The notes under the pieces were generated by a model that saw nothing but the letters and a program-made list of their open reading frames with translations, was not told the origin of the DNA and ran no database searches. Shown piece by piece: positions 8,345 through 16,931 of a DNA stretch of 64,000 nt (its first letter is position 1; every line of letters starts with the position of its first letter). Source of the DNA: Rhodococcus sp. KRD197. GTDB lineage: Bacteria; Actinomycetota; Actinomycetes; Mycobacteriales; Mycobacteriaceae. Location of the stretch: contig NZ_JABFAO010000004.1 in NCBI RefSeq assembly GCF_017168235.1, positions 463,641-527,640 on the forward strand, given 5' to 3'. A program made the position numbers and the translations under genes.

Positions 8345-8425
8345 TTACCCGCACCGTCCGGATTTGGACACTTCGAGACCGTGTGTATCCATCCTGCCGG
8401 GTAGGGGAGCAGTGCGGGCGAAGTC
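8131..8425. repeat. Segmental direct repeat, copy A (about 290 bp)
   Basis: By hand alignment about 94% identical to 15928-16220, in the same orientation. It spans the 5' part and upstream region of the small membrane-protein gene. The pair brackets a block of about 7.5 kb and could support recombination, deletion or amplification of that block. Confidence 0.85.
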
Positions 8426-8448
8426 AGCCCCTGCACGCGAAACACAAT

Positions 8449-8495
8449 CTTGATTACCATTCAAGACGCTGCTACCTTCTTGAATAGCAATCAAG
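8449..8495 (+). promoter_or_regulatory. Promoter with paired operator for the alpha/beta hydrolase
   Basis: Two 17-bp dyads, CTTGATTACCATTCAAG (8449-8465) and CTTGAATAGCAATCAAG (8479-8495), lie 30 bp apart. A -35-like TTGATT (8450-8455) and a -10-like TACCTT (8473-8478) with a 17-bp spacer sit inside them. A repressor bound to both would cover the promoter of the gene at 8554. Confidence 0.6.
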
Positions 8496-8553
8496 AAAGC
8501 TGGACCCGGTCGATGCCACCGGATCGCCCTCACTTCGACACGAAAGACTCGCC

Positions 8554-9486
8554 ATGCCTAGCAGTGACGCGCCAGCCGAATACTCCCGCAGTGACGAATG
8601 GTTCGACTCCGAAGGCATGCGCTGTGCGGTAGCGGTGTTCCGGCCGGCTGCGGCCACGACCGACACGCCTGCAGTGGTGATGGCTCACGGGTTCGGCACT
8701 CCCCGCGCCCTCCGGCTCTACAGCTACGCGGACGCATTCGCCCGTGCCGGGTACACGGTCCTCGTCTTCGACTACCGGCACTTCGGCGACAGTGAAGGCG
8801 AGCCACGCCAGCTTCTCAATATCGCCAAGCAGCAGCAGGACTACCGCAATGCCATCGCGTACGCCCGCTCGCTGGACGGCGTCGATTCCCGACGCATCGT
8901 CGGCTGGGGCACCTCGTTCGCAGGCGGCCACGTCCTCACTCTGGCCGGTACGGGCGAGAACTTCGCGGCCGTCATCGCGCAGGTCCCACACGTCAGCGGT
9001 CCTGCAGCTGTGCGCGCAACCGGCCTTCGCAACACACTGCGCGTGCTGCCCTCTGCCGTGATCGACGGAGCTCGGGCTGTGCTGAGGCTGTCGCCGCGCT
9101 ACATCGATTCCGTGGGTCGACCGGGAGATGTGGCAGTGATGACTACCCCCGACGCGATGGACGCACGCGACCGACTCTTTGCTGCATCCGGCCTGAAGGA
9201 CGGCGACTATCCCGAAAATGTCGCCGCACGAATCCTGCTCAGAATCGGCCTGTATTCCCCTGCTCGCACTGCGGGAGCGATCACGTGCCCAACCGTCGTT
9301 CAGATCATGTCCGACGACGCGGTGACCCCGGCTTCGGTCGCCTTGAAGGCGGCATCGAAGATCCCAGGCGTGACCGTTCACATCCACCCCGGCGGCCACT
9401 TCGATCCCTACGTGGAACCGATGTTCCCGACGGTGATCGAGGAACAGTTGGCGTTCCTGAGGACAGCGGTACCGCTCGCACCCTGA
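8554..9486 (+). CDS. Alpha/beta hydrolase (dienelactone-hydrolase-like)
   Basis: Cytosolic serine hydrolase of 310 residues. The nucleophile elbow is GTSFAG with its Ser near residue 128; MAHGFG supplies the oxyanion-hole segment; acid and His candidates are ISDDAV and GGHFDPY. Family members cleave esters or C-C bonds, and the substrate is unknown. It lies convergent to the PucR gene and has its own operator-bearing promoter (8449-8495). Confidence 0.85.
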   Translation: MPSSDAPAEYSRSDEWFDSEGMRCAVAVFRPAAATTDTPAVVMAHGFGTPRALRLYSYADAFARAGYTVLVFDYRHFGDSEGEPRQLLNIAKQQQDYRNAIAYARSLDGVDSRRIVGWGTSFAGGHVLTLAGTGENFAAVIAQVPHVSGPAAVRATGLRNTLRVLPSAVIDGARAVLRLSPRYIDSVGRPGDVAVMTTPDAMDARDRLFAASGLKDGDYPENVAARILLRIGLYSPARTAGAITCPTVVQIMSDDAVTPASVALKAASKIPGVTVHIHPGGHFDPYVEPMFPTVIEEQLAFLRTAVPLAP

Positions 9487-9523
9487 AACTTCGACGAATC
9501 CCGAATCCAGAGAAAGCCCGGCG

Positions 9524-10894
9524 TCACTCGGCTCGGGTCGAGTCGGTCGCGCTGCCCAGCCACGACTGCAACACCAGCGCTTGTTCTATGTCGAATCGGT
9601 GCCCGGCGATCGGGTGACCGAGCATCTGTTCGGCGCTCTTGACCCGATACTTCACCGTGTTGTAGTGCAGGTGGAGTGTCTGTGCCGTTGCTTTGTGGCT
9701 GGACTGATGGTCGAAAAAGGCGCGGAGAGTCTCACGGAGTCGCCGCGCCGCATCTGTGTCGTCGGCAAGTGGGCCGAGGGTGTTGCGGATCAACTGGCGG
9801 GCGCGGGTCAGGTCTGCGCTTGCCAATGCGCTGAATGCCAGGCCCGGATCCTCGTAGGAGGTGACGATGCGGTCGCCTGCGGCGGCGAGGACGGCCATCG
9901 AGCGGGTCTGCTGCGCGTGCAGATGCGAAGTCCTGAAACCCGCACTACCGAATTCGGTTGTGCCCAAGGCTACGTGGGCTCCACCGAATCTGTCGTCGAC
10001 CAGCTGATGGACGTTGTTCACATCGAGTCGTCCCGCCCCGCGGCCGGTCGGTATCCACACCCATGCGGTCAGGTTGTCTGCTGCCACGAACAGGGGCGTC
10101 GGGTTCTCGTCGAGCGTCTCGCACATTCGGCGGGCCAACTGTTCGAGGACAGGCAACCCGTCTCGGTCGGATCGCGGCTTGTCCATCCACAAAATTGCTG
10201 CGCAGTGATGTCGGTCCAGTTGATATCCGATGGCCTGGGACGCCTGGTTGTCGTCTGTCGAGCCGGAGTTCGAGAGCAGGTCCCTTATGCGGGTCGCTCG
10301 GACATTGTTTCGATTGGCGATCCACCGTTCGTGCTCGACCTGGTATGCGGTGACGACCTGCTCCGAGATCCAGTCGATGTACGCCGAGCTGATCGAGACG
10401 ATGTGGTGCGAAACCTGAAGTCCAAGAACGGGATCGATATGAGACGTCTCGAGTCTGGCGAAGATCCGATCGAGCAGCGTGGTCTGACCGAGTCGGTAGG
10501 CGCGCACGAGCGCGGTCACGGGAATGGCATGCTGGGCGAGCCTGCGGGCATATTCCATCGCAGCAGAGGGCGCATGCAGGTGGTCCGCCGTGATGCCGTG
10601 CTGCAAGACATGGAAGACGGTGTCGACGTTGCCCTCGATGCTCGCACCGAGTAGCTCGAGCAACTGACTGTCCCCGCCGAGTTCTGCAATCTCACGTTCG
10701 AGAACATCACGAATGTTTCGTGACTCCTCGAGTAGGTGAGGGCTCATCTCGGCGATGACGGTAGCGACGACAGCTTCGACTGCCGACGCGGTGGTGACAT
10801 TGGATGGTGGCGGTCGCACGATATCGACAATAGGCCGTCCGAGACCCTGCGGTTGCCCCTTTCTCTGGACCCGAGGCTTGTCTCCGCGAGACAA
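9524..10894 (-). CDS. PucR/CdaR-type transcriptional regulator
   Basis: About 456 residues with the family's C-terminal helix-turn-helix (HKATAQTLHLHYNTVKYRVK) after a long helical sensor region and a degenerate GGDEF-like middle. Such proteins activate neighbouring operons in response to metabolites. It is transcribed away from the acyl-CoA ligase operon, its probable target. The TTG start at 10894 is weak; the ATG at 10750 (MSPHLLEESRN) is an alternative that keeps all domains. Confidence 0.85.
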   Translation of the reverse strand: MSRGDKPRVQRKGQPQGLGRPIVDIVRPPPSNVTTASAVEAVVATVIAEMSPHLLEESRNIRDVLEREIAELGGDSQLLELLGASIEGNVDTVFHVLQHGITADHLHAPSAAMEYARRLAQHAIPVTALVRAYRLGQTTLLDRIFARLETSHIDPVLGLQVSHHIVSISSAYIDWISEQVVTAYQVEHERWIANRNNVRATRIRDLLSNSGSTDDNQASQAIGYQLDRHHCAAILWMDKPRSDRDGLPVLEQLARRMCETLDENPTPLFVAADNLTAWVWIPTGRGAGRLDVNNVHQLVDDRFGGAHVALGTTEFGSAGFRTSHLHAQQTRSMAVLAAAGDRIVTSYEDPGLAFSALASADLTRARQLIRNTLGPLADDTDAARRLRETLRAFFDHQSSHKATAQTLHLHYNTVKYRVKSAEQMLGHPIAGHRFDIEQALVLQSWLGSATDSTRAE

Positions 10895-10987
10895 ACGCGG
10901 TCCGAAACTTCATTGTCGGGAGATATGGCCTGCGTCACATCGCGTCCATAGCGTTGTGGCGACCGCTTCCTCCAGTGAAGGATCTCC

Positions 10988-12454
10988 ATGCACCTGCCCG
11001 ACCTTCTCGATCTCCGCGCATCGACCGCTCCAAACGCGCCCGCCATCGCCGACGATCGAATATCACTGACGAATCGAGAATTGCGTGACGCCGTGCGCTC
11101 GGCGGCGGCGCTTCTCTCCGGCCGCGGCATCTCTCATGGGGATGTCGTGGCGATCATGCTGCCGAACCAGGTCGAGTTCATCATCGCTCTGTTCGCCGCG
11201 TGGCGTCTGGGGGCAGCTGCGACACCGGTCAACCCGTCGTTGACCGCGCAGGAGATCGGGTACCAGATCCACGATTGTTCAGCAGCGTTGGTGATCACGG
11301 CCCCGGAATTAGTGCTGAAGACTCCACTCGAGGTCGCTCGGTTGACCGACCTGACCGAACTCGCCGCAGCAGGTCCCCAGTCGGCAACCGCCGCGGAAGA
11401 CCTCGCCCTGCTGATCTACACCAGCGGTACGACGGGAAAGCCCAAGGGGGTCATGCTCGATCACGTCAACCTGACAGCGATGACGACGATGTGCATCGAT
11501 GCATTTTCCCTCGATCCCGAGGTGCACAGTCTGCTGATCCTGCCGCTGTTCCACGTCAACGGCATCGTTGTGAGTATTCTTTCACCCCTCGCAGCCGGCG
11601 GGCGCGCAACCATAGCGGGCCGGTTCGACCCGTCGACGTTCTTCGGTCGTGTCGAATCCGCACGGCCGACCTTCTTTTCGGGTGTGCCGACCATCTACGC
11701 GATGCTGGCCAACCTCCCCGACGCGGTGATACCCGACACCAGCTCCCTGCGATTCGCCGTGTGCGGAGCAGCCCCGGCGAGCCCGGCACTGCTCGCGGCC
11801 TTCGAGGCCCGGTTCGGTGTACCTGTCGTCGAAGGCTACGGCCTGTCCGAGGGCACCTGCGCATCGACGGTCAATCCCCTCGGCGGCCTACGCAAGCCGG
11901 GAACAGTCGGACTTCCGATGCTCGGACAGCGCATTCGAATCGTCGACGAGAACGGGGACACCATCGACGACGGTCGCCCCGGAGAGGTTCTCGTCAAGGG
12001 AGCCAACGTGATGCGGGGCTATCTCGGACGACCCGAGGAGACAGCCAAGACCATCCGTGACGGCTGGCTACGGACCGGCGACATCGGACGTCTCGATGAC
12101 GACGGCTATCTCGTCTTGGTAGACCGTGCCAAGGACATGATCATCCGCGGCGGCGAGAACATCTATCCCAAAGAAATCGAGAACGTCGTCTACCAACTGC
12201 CGGGTGTCTACGAAGCAGCCGTGGTCGGTCAGCCGCACGAGGTCAGGGGTGAGGAACCGGTGCTGTTCGTCTCGCTCACCGCGGACGCCACCCTCACCGA
12301 GACCGACATCGAATCGCACGTCCAACGCTCTCTGTCGAAGTACAAGTGGCCCGTCGACACCATTTTCGTCGACGAGGTGCCCAAGAATCCCGTCGGGAAG
12401 ATCGACAAGCCCTCGCTGCGTCGACGTTTGGTCGCACCCGCAGTCTCCACGTAA
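10988..12454 (+). CDS. AMP-binding acyl-CoA synthetase
   Basis: ANL-superfamily ligase of 488 residues. It has the P-loop YTSGTTGKPKG, the A5 motif GYGLSEG, WLRTGDIG in the hinge region, and the C-terminal catalytic Lys in PKNPVGKID. It would adenylate a carboxylic acid and transfer it to CoA. First gene of an operon with the DUF3556 and FAD-enzyme genes, 31 bp before the next. The acid is not predictable. Confidence 0.9.
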   Translation: MHLPDLLDLRASTAPNAPAIADDRISLTNRELRDAVRSAAALLSGRGISHGDVVAIMLPNQVEFIIALFAAWRLGAAATPVNPSLTAQEIGYQIHDCSAALVITAPELVLKTPLEVARLTDLTELAAAGPQSATAAEDLALLIYTSGTTGKPKGVMLDHVNLTAMTTMCIDAFSLDPEVHSLLILPLFHVNGIVVSILSPLAAGGRATIAGRFDPSTFFGRVESARPTFFSGVPTIYAMLANLPDAVIPDTSSLRFAVCGAAPASPALLAAFEARFGVPVVEGYGLSEGTCASTVNPLGGLRKPGTVGLPMLGQRIRIVDENGDTIDDGRPGEVLVKGANVMRGYLGRPEETAKTIRDGWLRTGDIGRLDDDGYLVLVDRAKDMIIRGGENIYPKEIENVVYQLPGVYEAAVVGQPHEVRGEEPVLFVSLTADATLTETDIESHVQRSLSKYKWPVDTIFVDEVPKNPVGKIDKPSLRRRLVAPAVST

Positions 12455-12485
12455 CCCCAATTCACCTTCTCCGAAAGGAATCACG

Positions 12486-14228
12486 ATGGGTCTGTTGTCA
12501 CCGACCCTGCCCGATATCGACCTCGGACAGTGGCGTCGCCTCCCTCAGCTCGATCGCCTGAAAATCCAAGTACAGCACTGGGGTGAACACGGTTTCGGCA
12601 CGCCCGTCGGTGCCTATCTGTTCTACGTGATCAAGATGATCGCGTACGTCACGATCCCACTGTGGATCATCTCCTCGTCGACACCGGGCCTGGGTTCGCT
12701 CTCGGAAATCGGATCGTGGTGGACCCAGCCGATTGTCTTCCAGAAGTTCGTCCTGTTCACCGTCCTGTTCGAGGTCATGGGATTCGGTTGTGGCTCAGGG
12801 CCGTTGACAATGCGCTTCTTCCCGCCCGTCGGCGGGTTCACCTACTGGCTGCGCCCGGGAACGATGCGGCTCGCACCGTGGCCGAACCGGATTCCGCTCA
12901 CCGCCGGTGACACCCGCACAGTCGGCGACGTCATCGCGTACGCCGGTTTGCTCGGAGTCCTGATCTGGGGACTGATCTCCGACGGTGTGCCGGGCGGCAC
13001 CGGCGCCGCAGGCATGCTCGCACCGGCAGTTCCGATTGCCGTGATCGCGCTGCTGGTGCTCGTCGGCCTGCGTGACAAGACCATCTTCCTGGCCGCCCGC
13101 TCGGATCAGTACTTCGTCATGATCATCGCCTTCCTGTTCCCCTTCGTCGACATGATCATCGCGCTGAAGTTGGTCATGCTGGCCATCTGGTGGGGCGCTG
13201 CGACATCCAAGCTCAACCATCACTTTCCCTTCGTGGTGGCGGTGATGATCTCCAACAGTCCGCTGCTGCCGAGCACCTGGCTCAAGCGCAAGCTCTACCG
13301 CAACTACCCCGAAGACATGCGGCCGTCCACCTTTGCGAAATTCGCCGCCCATCAAGGAACTGCCATCGAGTACGTCCTGCCGGCCATCCTGATCTTCTCG
13401 ATGAACTCGACGCTGACAACCGTGGTCCTGATCGGCCTGACCATCTTTCACCTGTTCATCCTGTCGACCTTCCCCGCCGGGGTACCCCTGGAGTGGAACC
13501 TCTTCGTCATCGGTGCCGCATGGTTCCTGTTCGGCAACTACTCCGGCAGCGAATACTCACTGTGGAACGCCACGAGCATCTGGCCGTATCTGATCGTCGT
13601 CGCGTTGATCGCGGGCATCGTTGTCGGAGGAACCAAGCCGCAGTGGATCTCGTTCCTCATGGGTATGCGTTACTACGCAGGAAACTGGGCCACCAACACG
13701 TGGATCATGCGACCCGGCGTCGAAGAGCGGCTGCAAGCGGAGATCGTCAAGTCCGCTCCGATGACGAAGTTTCAGCTGTTGAAGCTGTACGACGAGGACA
13801 CCAGCGAATTCATGATGCAGAAGTTCACCGCCTGGCGGTCGATGCACAGCCACGGACGAGCGCACATGGGTCTGATCTCGCGGGCAGTGGGCAACCGCGA
13901 GGAATACGTCATCCGGGAAGGAGAGTTCCTCGCCGGTGCGATACTCGGTTGGAACTTCGGTGAAGGGCACCTGCACAATCAACAGTTGTTGGAAGCGCTG
14001 CAGCGCAAATGCCATTTTGCCGACGGCGACATCCGTGTGGTCATGATCGAAGGGCAGCCGATGCACCGAGGAACCCAGAGCTACCGAATCGTCGACGCGG
14101 CAACCGGTCTCATCGAGGAGGGGACAGTAGCCGTCTCCGACATGATCACCCGCCAGTCGTGGCTGAACGAGACGGAGTCGATCCCCGTGACCGTCACTTC
14201 GACTACCGACGTGGCCGGGCAACGGTGA
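12486..14228 (+). CDS. DUF3556 multi-pass membrane protein
   Basis: 580 residues, recognised as the actinobacterial DUF3556 family (opening MGLLSPTLPDIDLGQW, then YGFGTPVxAY-like and many hydrophobic helices). The C-terminal 160 residues are soluble and His/Glu-containing. AAAGGA precedes the ATG at 12486; the frame extends further upstream, but that part overlaps the ligase gene. Its GTG-starting neighbour overlaps the stop codon. Function is unknown; conserved pairing with an FAD oxidoreductase suggests lipid or terpenoid chemistry at the membrane. Confidence 0.85.
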   Translation: MGLLSPTLPDIDLGQWRRLPQLDRLKIQVQHWGEHGFGTPVGAYLFYVIKMIAYVTIPLWIISSSTPGLGSLSEIGSWWTQPIVFQKFVLFTVLFEVMGFGCGSGPLTMRFFPPVGGFTYWLRPGTMRLAPWPNRIPLTAGDTRTVGDVIAYAGLLGVLIWGLISDGVPGGTGAAGMLAPAVPIAVIALLVLVGLRDKTIFLAARSDQYFVMIIAFLFPFVDMIIALKLVMLAIWWGAATSKLNHHFPFVVAVMISNSPLLPSTWLKRKLYRNYPEDMRPSTFAKFAAHQGTAIEYVLPAILIFSMNSTLTTVVLIGLTIFHLFILSTFPAGVPLEWNLFVIGAAWFLFGNYSGSEYSLWNATSIWPYLIVVALIAGIVVGGTKPQWISFLMGMRYYAGNWATNTWIMRPGVEERLQAEIVKSAPMTKFQLLKLYDEDTSEFMMQKFTAWRSMHSHGRAHMGLISRAVGNREEYVIREGEFLAGAILGWNFGEGHLHNQQLLEALQRKCHFADGDIRVVMIEGQPMHRGTQSYRIVDAATGLIEEGTVAVSDMITRQSWLNETESIPVTVTSTTDVAGQR

Positions 14229-15643
14229 CCACCGCGACAGTCGTCGGATCGGGACCCAACGGTCTCGCTGCCGCGGTAACGCTGGCGATGTCCGGCGTCG
14301 AGGTGACGGTCCTCGAGATGGCCGACAAGGTCGGCGGTGGCACCCGAACCTCCGAGCTGACCTTGCCGGGTGTGCTGCACGACGACTGCTCGGCGGTGCA
14401 CCCGATGGGCGCAGGGTCACCGTTCTTCGCGAGTCTCGATCTCGAGGCCCACGGACTGACGTGGAAGTATCCGGAGATCGACGCGGTTCAACCCCTCGAC
14501 AACGGCAGCGCCGGGGTGCTGCATCGGTCCATCACCGACACGGCGGCCGGGCTCGGCGCCGACGGTGATGCCTGGCAGCGGTTCTTCGGGCCGCTGTCGG
14601 ACCGTTTCGACGACCTGGCAACCGACTTGTTCCAGCCGCTGCTGCACATGCCGCGACACCCGATCGCGTTGACCAAGTTCGGACTCAACGCATTGGCACC
14701 GGCATCGCTCACCGCCAGGCGCTTCCGTACGCCCGAGGCACGCGCATTGTTCTCGGGTGTCGCCGCCCACGCGCTCTACCCACTGACCCGGCCGACCACC
14801 TCCGCCGTCGGAGTGATGATGATCGCCGCCGGCCACAAGTACGGCTGGCCGGTGGCCGAAGGTGGCTCTCGCGCTATCAGCGATGCCCTCGTGTCGGTGC
14901 TCACCGAATACGGCGGAAAGGTCGAAACCGGCATCAGAGTGACTCGGCTGCAGCAGATTCCGCCGAGCGACATCGTCATGCTGGATCTCTCGCCGACCGC
15001 GATCGCCGACATCGCCGGCGATGCCCTCCCCAAACGGGTGGCACGGCCCTATCGTCGATGGCGCTACGGACCCGGCGCTTTCAAGCTCGACCTCGCCGTC
15101 GAGGACGGTATTCCCTGGACGAACGAGAGTGCGCGGCGCGCCGGAACCGTTCATCTCGGTGGCACCTACGAGGAGGTCGCCGCCACCGAACGCGACGTCC
15201 ATCGAGGAATCATGCCGCGACGGCCGTTCGTCCTGCTCGGCCAGCAGTACGTGGCCGACCCCACCCGCTCGCAGGGCAATATCCATCCGATCTGGACCTA
15301 CGCCCACGTCCCCAACGGCTACACCGGTGACGCCAGCGAGGTGATCATCGATCAGATCGAACGCTTCGCCCCAGGGATCCGTAAACGCATCGTCGCGCGC
15401 GCTGTCCGATCGACCACGCAGATGCCCACGTACAACCCCAACTACGTGGGCGGCGACATCGTCACCGGCTCGAACGATCCCGGCCAGGTCGCACTGCGCC
15501 CGCGTGTGAGCATCAACCCGTACTGGACCGGCATCGACAGGGTCTACATCTGTTCGGCAGCAACCCCTCCAGGGGGAGGGGTACACGGAATGGGCGGGTT
15601 CAACGCTGCCCAGGCGGCGCTCCGCAAGGTAGCAGGGAGGTAA
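14225..15643 (+). CDS. Phytoene-desaturase-like FAD oxidoreductase
   Basis: 472 residues. An N-terminal FAD-binding motif (VVGSGPNGLAAAVTLAMSG) ends with an acidic ribose-binding strand (VLEMADKVGGGTR), and the C-terminus has GGGVHGMGGFNAA, as in CrtI/NAD(P)-FAD oxidoreductases. The GTG start at 14225 overlaps the DUF3556 stop (GTGA). Likely acts on a hydrophobic substrate. Third gene of the ligase operon. Confidence 0.88.
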   Translation: MTTATVVGSGPNGLAAAVTLAMSGVEVTVLEMADKVGGGTRTSELTLPGVLHDDCSAVHPMGAGSPFFASLDLEAHGLTWKYPEIDAVQPLDNGSAGVLHRSITDTAAGLGADGDAWQRFFGPLSDRFDDLATDLFQPLLHMPRHPIALTKFGLNALAPASLTARRFRTPEARALFSGVAAHALYPLTRPTTSAVGVMMIAAGHKYGWPVAEGGSRAISDALVSVLTEYGGKVETGIRVTRLQQIPPSDIVMLDLSPTAIADIAGDALPKRVARPYRRWRYGPGAFKLDLAVEDGIPWTNESARRAGTVHLGGTYEEVAATERDVHRGIMPRRPFVLLGQQYVADPTRSQGNIHPIWTYAHVPNGYTGDASEVIIDQIERFAPGIRKRIVARAVRSTTQMPTYNPNYVGGDIVTGSNDPGQVALRPRVSINPYWTGIDRVYICSAATPPGGGVHGMGGFNAAQAALRKVAGR

Positions 15644-15700
15644 GCCATCGGCCTGGATCGGACGCGGGTCACAGCTGCCCGTCCCGGCGACCCTGAGGAC

Positions 15701-16141
15701 TCATGGCTGGGGGCACAGCCCTTGTCGCGTCCGGTTCCAGAACGGGAACAGTTGCGGACTGGTTGCCTCGGGGTGCTCGCGCCGGGCGAGGGTCTCGAAT
15801 TCCAGGGCTGTTTTGCCGGCAGTGCGGGCGAGCCCGCATGCTTGCAGGCTGAGCTTGGCCGAGGCCGCGAACCCGATTTCGGTGGCGTAGGGGCCCAGCG
15901 GGCTCGACTCGATAAAGGATTCGAGTCCGTTGCCCCACCGGTTGTACTCGGACTGGAGACTGTAGTCGCACGCCTGCCCGAAGAGCATGCTGCAGGTCGT
16001 CGGCTGGCCGTGGATCATGAACGTCTCGTCGGCGAGCGGACGTGGTGTCGTTTCCCGGAAGGAACTCAACGCCACGAGGAACCCGACGACCGCGAGCGTG
16101 CACAAGGTGACGATGATCAGCACGTACAGAATACGATTCAT
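15701..16141 (-). CDS. Small membrane-anchored protein, full-length copy
   Basis: 146 residues: one N-terminal transmembrane helix or uncleaved signal (about 4-26), then an extracytoplasmic domain of about 120 residues with Cys pairs (TTCSMLFGQAC) and no catalytic motif I recognise. The first half is duplicated at 8093-8344. Function unknown. It lies convergent to the FAD-oxidoreductase gene. Confidence 0.7.
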   Translation of the reverse strand: MNRILYVLIIVTLCTLAVVGFLVALSSFRETTPRPLADETFMIHGQPTTCSMLFGQACDYSLQSEYNRWGNGLESFIESSPLGPYATEIGFAASAKLSLQACGLARTAGKTALEFETLARREHPEATSPQLFPFWNRTRQGLCPQP

Positions 16142-16220
16142 TTACCCGCACCGTCCGGTTGTGGACATTTCGAGACTGTGTATCCATCCTGCCGGATCGG
16201 GGAGCGGTGCGGACGAAATC
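15928..16220. repeat. Segmental direct repeat, copy B (about 290 bp)
   Basis: Partner of 8131-8425. It includes the 5' part of the intact small membrane-protein gene plus about 80 bp upstream, so copy B is probably the parent and copy A the derived fragment. Confidence 0.85.
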
Positions 16221-16431
16221 GGGGCTATCGGCGGGTTCGAATCCCGTTGCCCGTCGTACCGGCATTCACCGGATGTCGCAGAGCCGCGCGCGGCAGTCCA
16301 GTGGGGTGTAGCGTCGACAACGTTGGAAAGCACAACCAGTCCGGTATGAGAGTGGCTGCGCCGCAGCCTGTCATAGAGCCCTCGCACTCGGCTGAACACG
16401 TCAGTGACCACCGCACCCTCCGGGAACCGCA
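16221..16431. other. Intergenic DNA with a tRNA T-arm-like stretch
   Basis: No convincing gene. A sequence fitting a tRNA T-stem/loop and acceptor strand (GCGGG-TTCGAAT-CCCGT, then TGCCCGT) lies at 16231-16254, immediately beyond the duplicated segment. The rest of a tRNA is absent and there is no CCA. Confidence 0.4.
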
Positions 16432-16557
16432 ATGACCACCGCAGCCCCGCATCGGACGCCGCAGCCGGCCGCCCTGGGGTACGCGCTGCTGTGGCCGCGA
16501 CTCAGCGACTGCGTCGAACTCCTCGCCGACCGCATCCTCGACCCAGCGTCGGCATGA
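16432..16557 (+). CDS. Possible 41-residue ORF
   Basis: ATG to TGA, predicted MTTAAPHRTPQP... ending in LLADRILDPASA, with an amphipathic C-terminal half. No family recognised and no strong ribosome binding site. It may be a fragment. Listed because it fills the gap before the next gene; support is weak. Confidence 0.2.
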   Translation: MTTAAPHRTPQPAALGYALLWPRLSDCVELLADRILDPASA

Positions 16558-16596
16558 CATGAAGAATCCGGTAACCGTCAACGAGAGGACCGACCA

Positions 16597-16875
16597 GTGC
16601 CCGCGCACGTAAGCAGTCACCATCGCCAGACCATCGAGAGGGTTTTCCAGCACCCGACCGGTGGCAACATCGAGTGGCGTCAGGTCCTGTCGCTCCTCCA
16701 GGCCCTCGGCACCGTAACCGAGGAGCACAACGGCAAGTTCACCGTCGCCCTTGGACCCGACACAGAAGTTTTCGAGGCTCCGCGCGGCAAAGACATCGAC
16801 GTGCAGCAAACCGTTGACCTGCGCCGGATGCTCCGAAAGGCCGGGTACGCGCCGGATGACGGAACACCCAGCTAG
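16597..16875 (+). CDS. Small conserved protein with a HicA-like fold
   Basis: 92 residues. HHRQTIERVFQHPTGGNIEWRQV...LGTVTEEHNGKFTV resembles the short dsRBD-like HicA/YcfA fold and conserved actinobacterial hypotheticals. No HicB partner adjoins it, so toxin function is doubtful. It lies 56 bp upstream of the Acg-family gene on the same strand. Confidence 0.6.
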   Translation: MPAHVSSHHRQTIERVFQHPTGGNIEWRQVLSLLQALGTVTEEHNGKFTVALGPDTEVFEAPRGKDIDVQQTVDLRRMLRKAGYAPDDGTPS

Positions 16876-16931
16876 AGGGTCTGTTGGTGACGAGGCGGGA
16901 AACGATAGCAGTGACGAATCGGAGGCCGGAT

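Noticed and set aside
12204-12485. N-terminal extension of the DUF3556 gene
   Set aside because: Lies wholly within the acyl-CoA ligase gene; the ATG at 12486 has a ribosome binding site and matches the family's N-terminus.
13557-15586. Long antisense frames (287 and 389 codons) opposite the DUF3556 and FAD-enzyme genes
   Set aside because: Typical GC-rich antisense shadows with no recognisable motif.
16225-16809. 194-codon minus-strand frame ending in GNGIRTRR
   Set aside because: The end is a translated T-arm-like stretch and the rest opposes the more credible gene at 16597-16875.
16597-16875. Complete HicAB toxin-antitoxin module
   Set aside because: No HicB-like gene adjoins on either side, so only a HicA-like fold is claimed.
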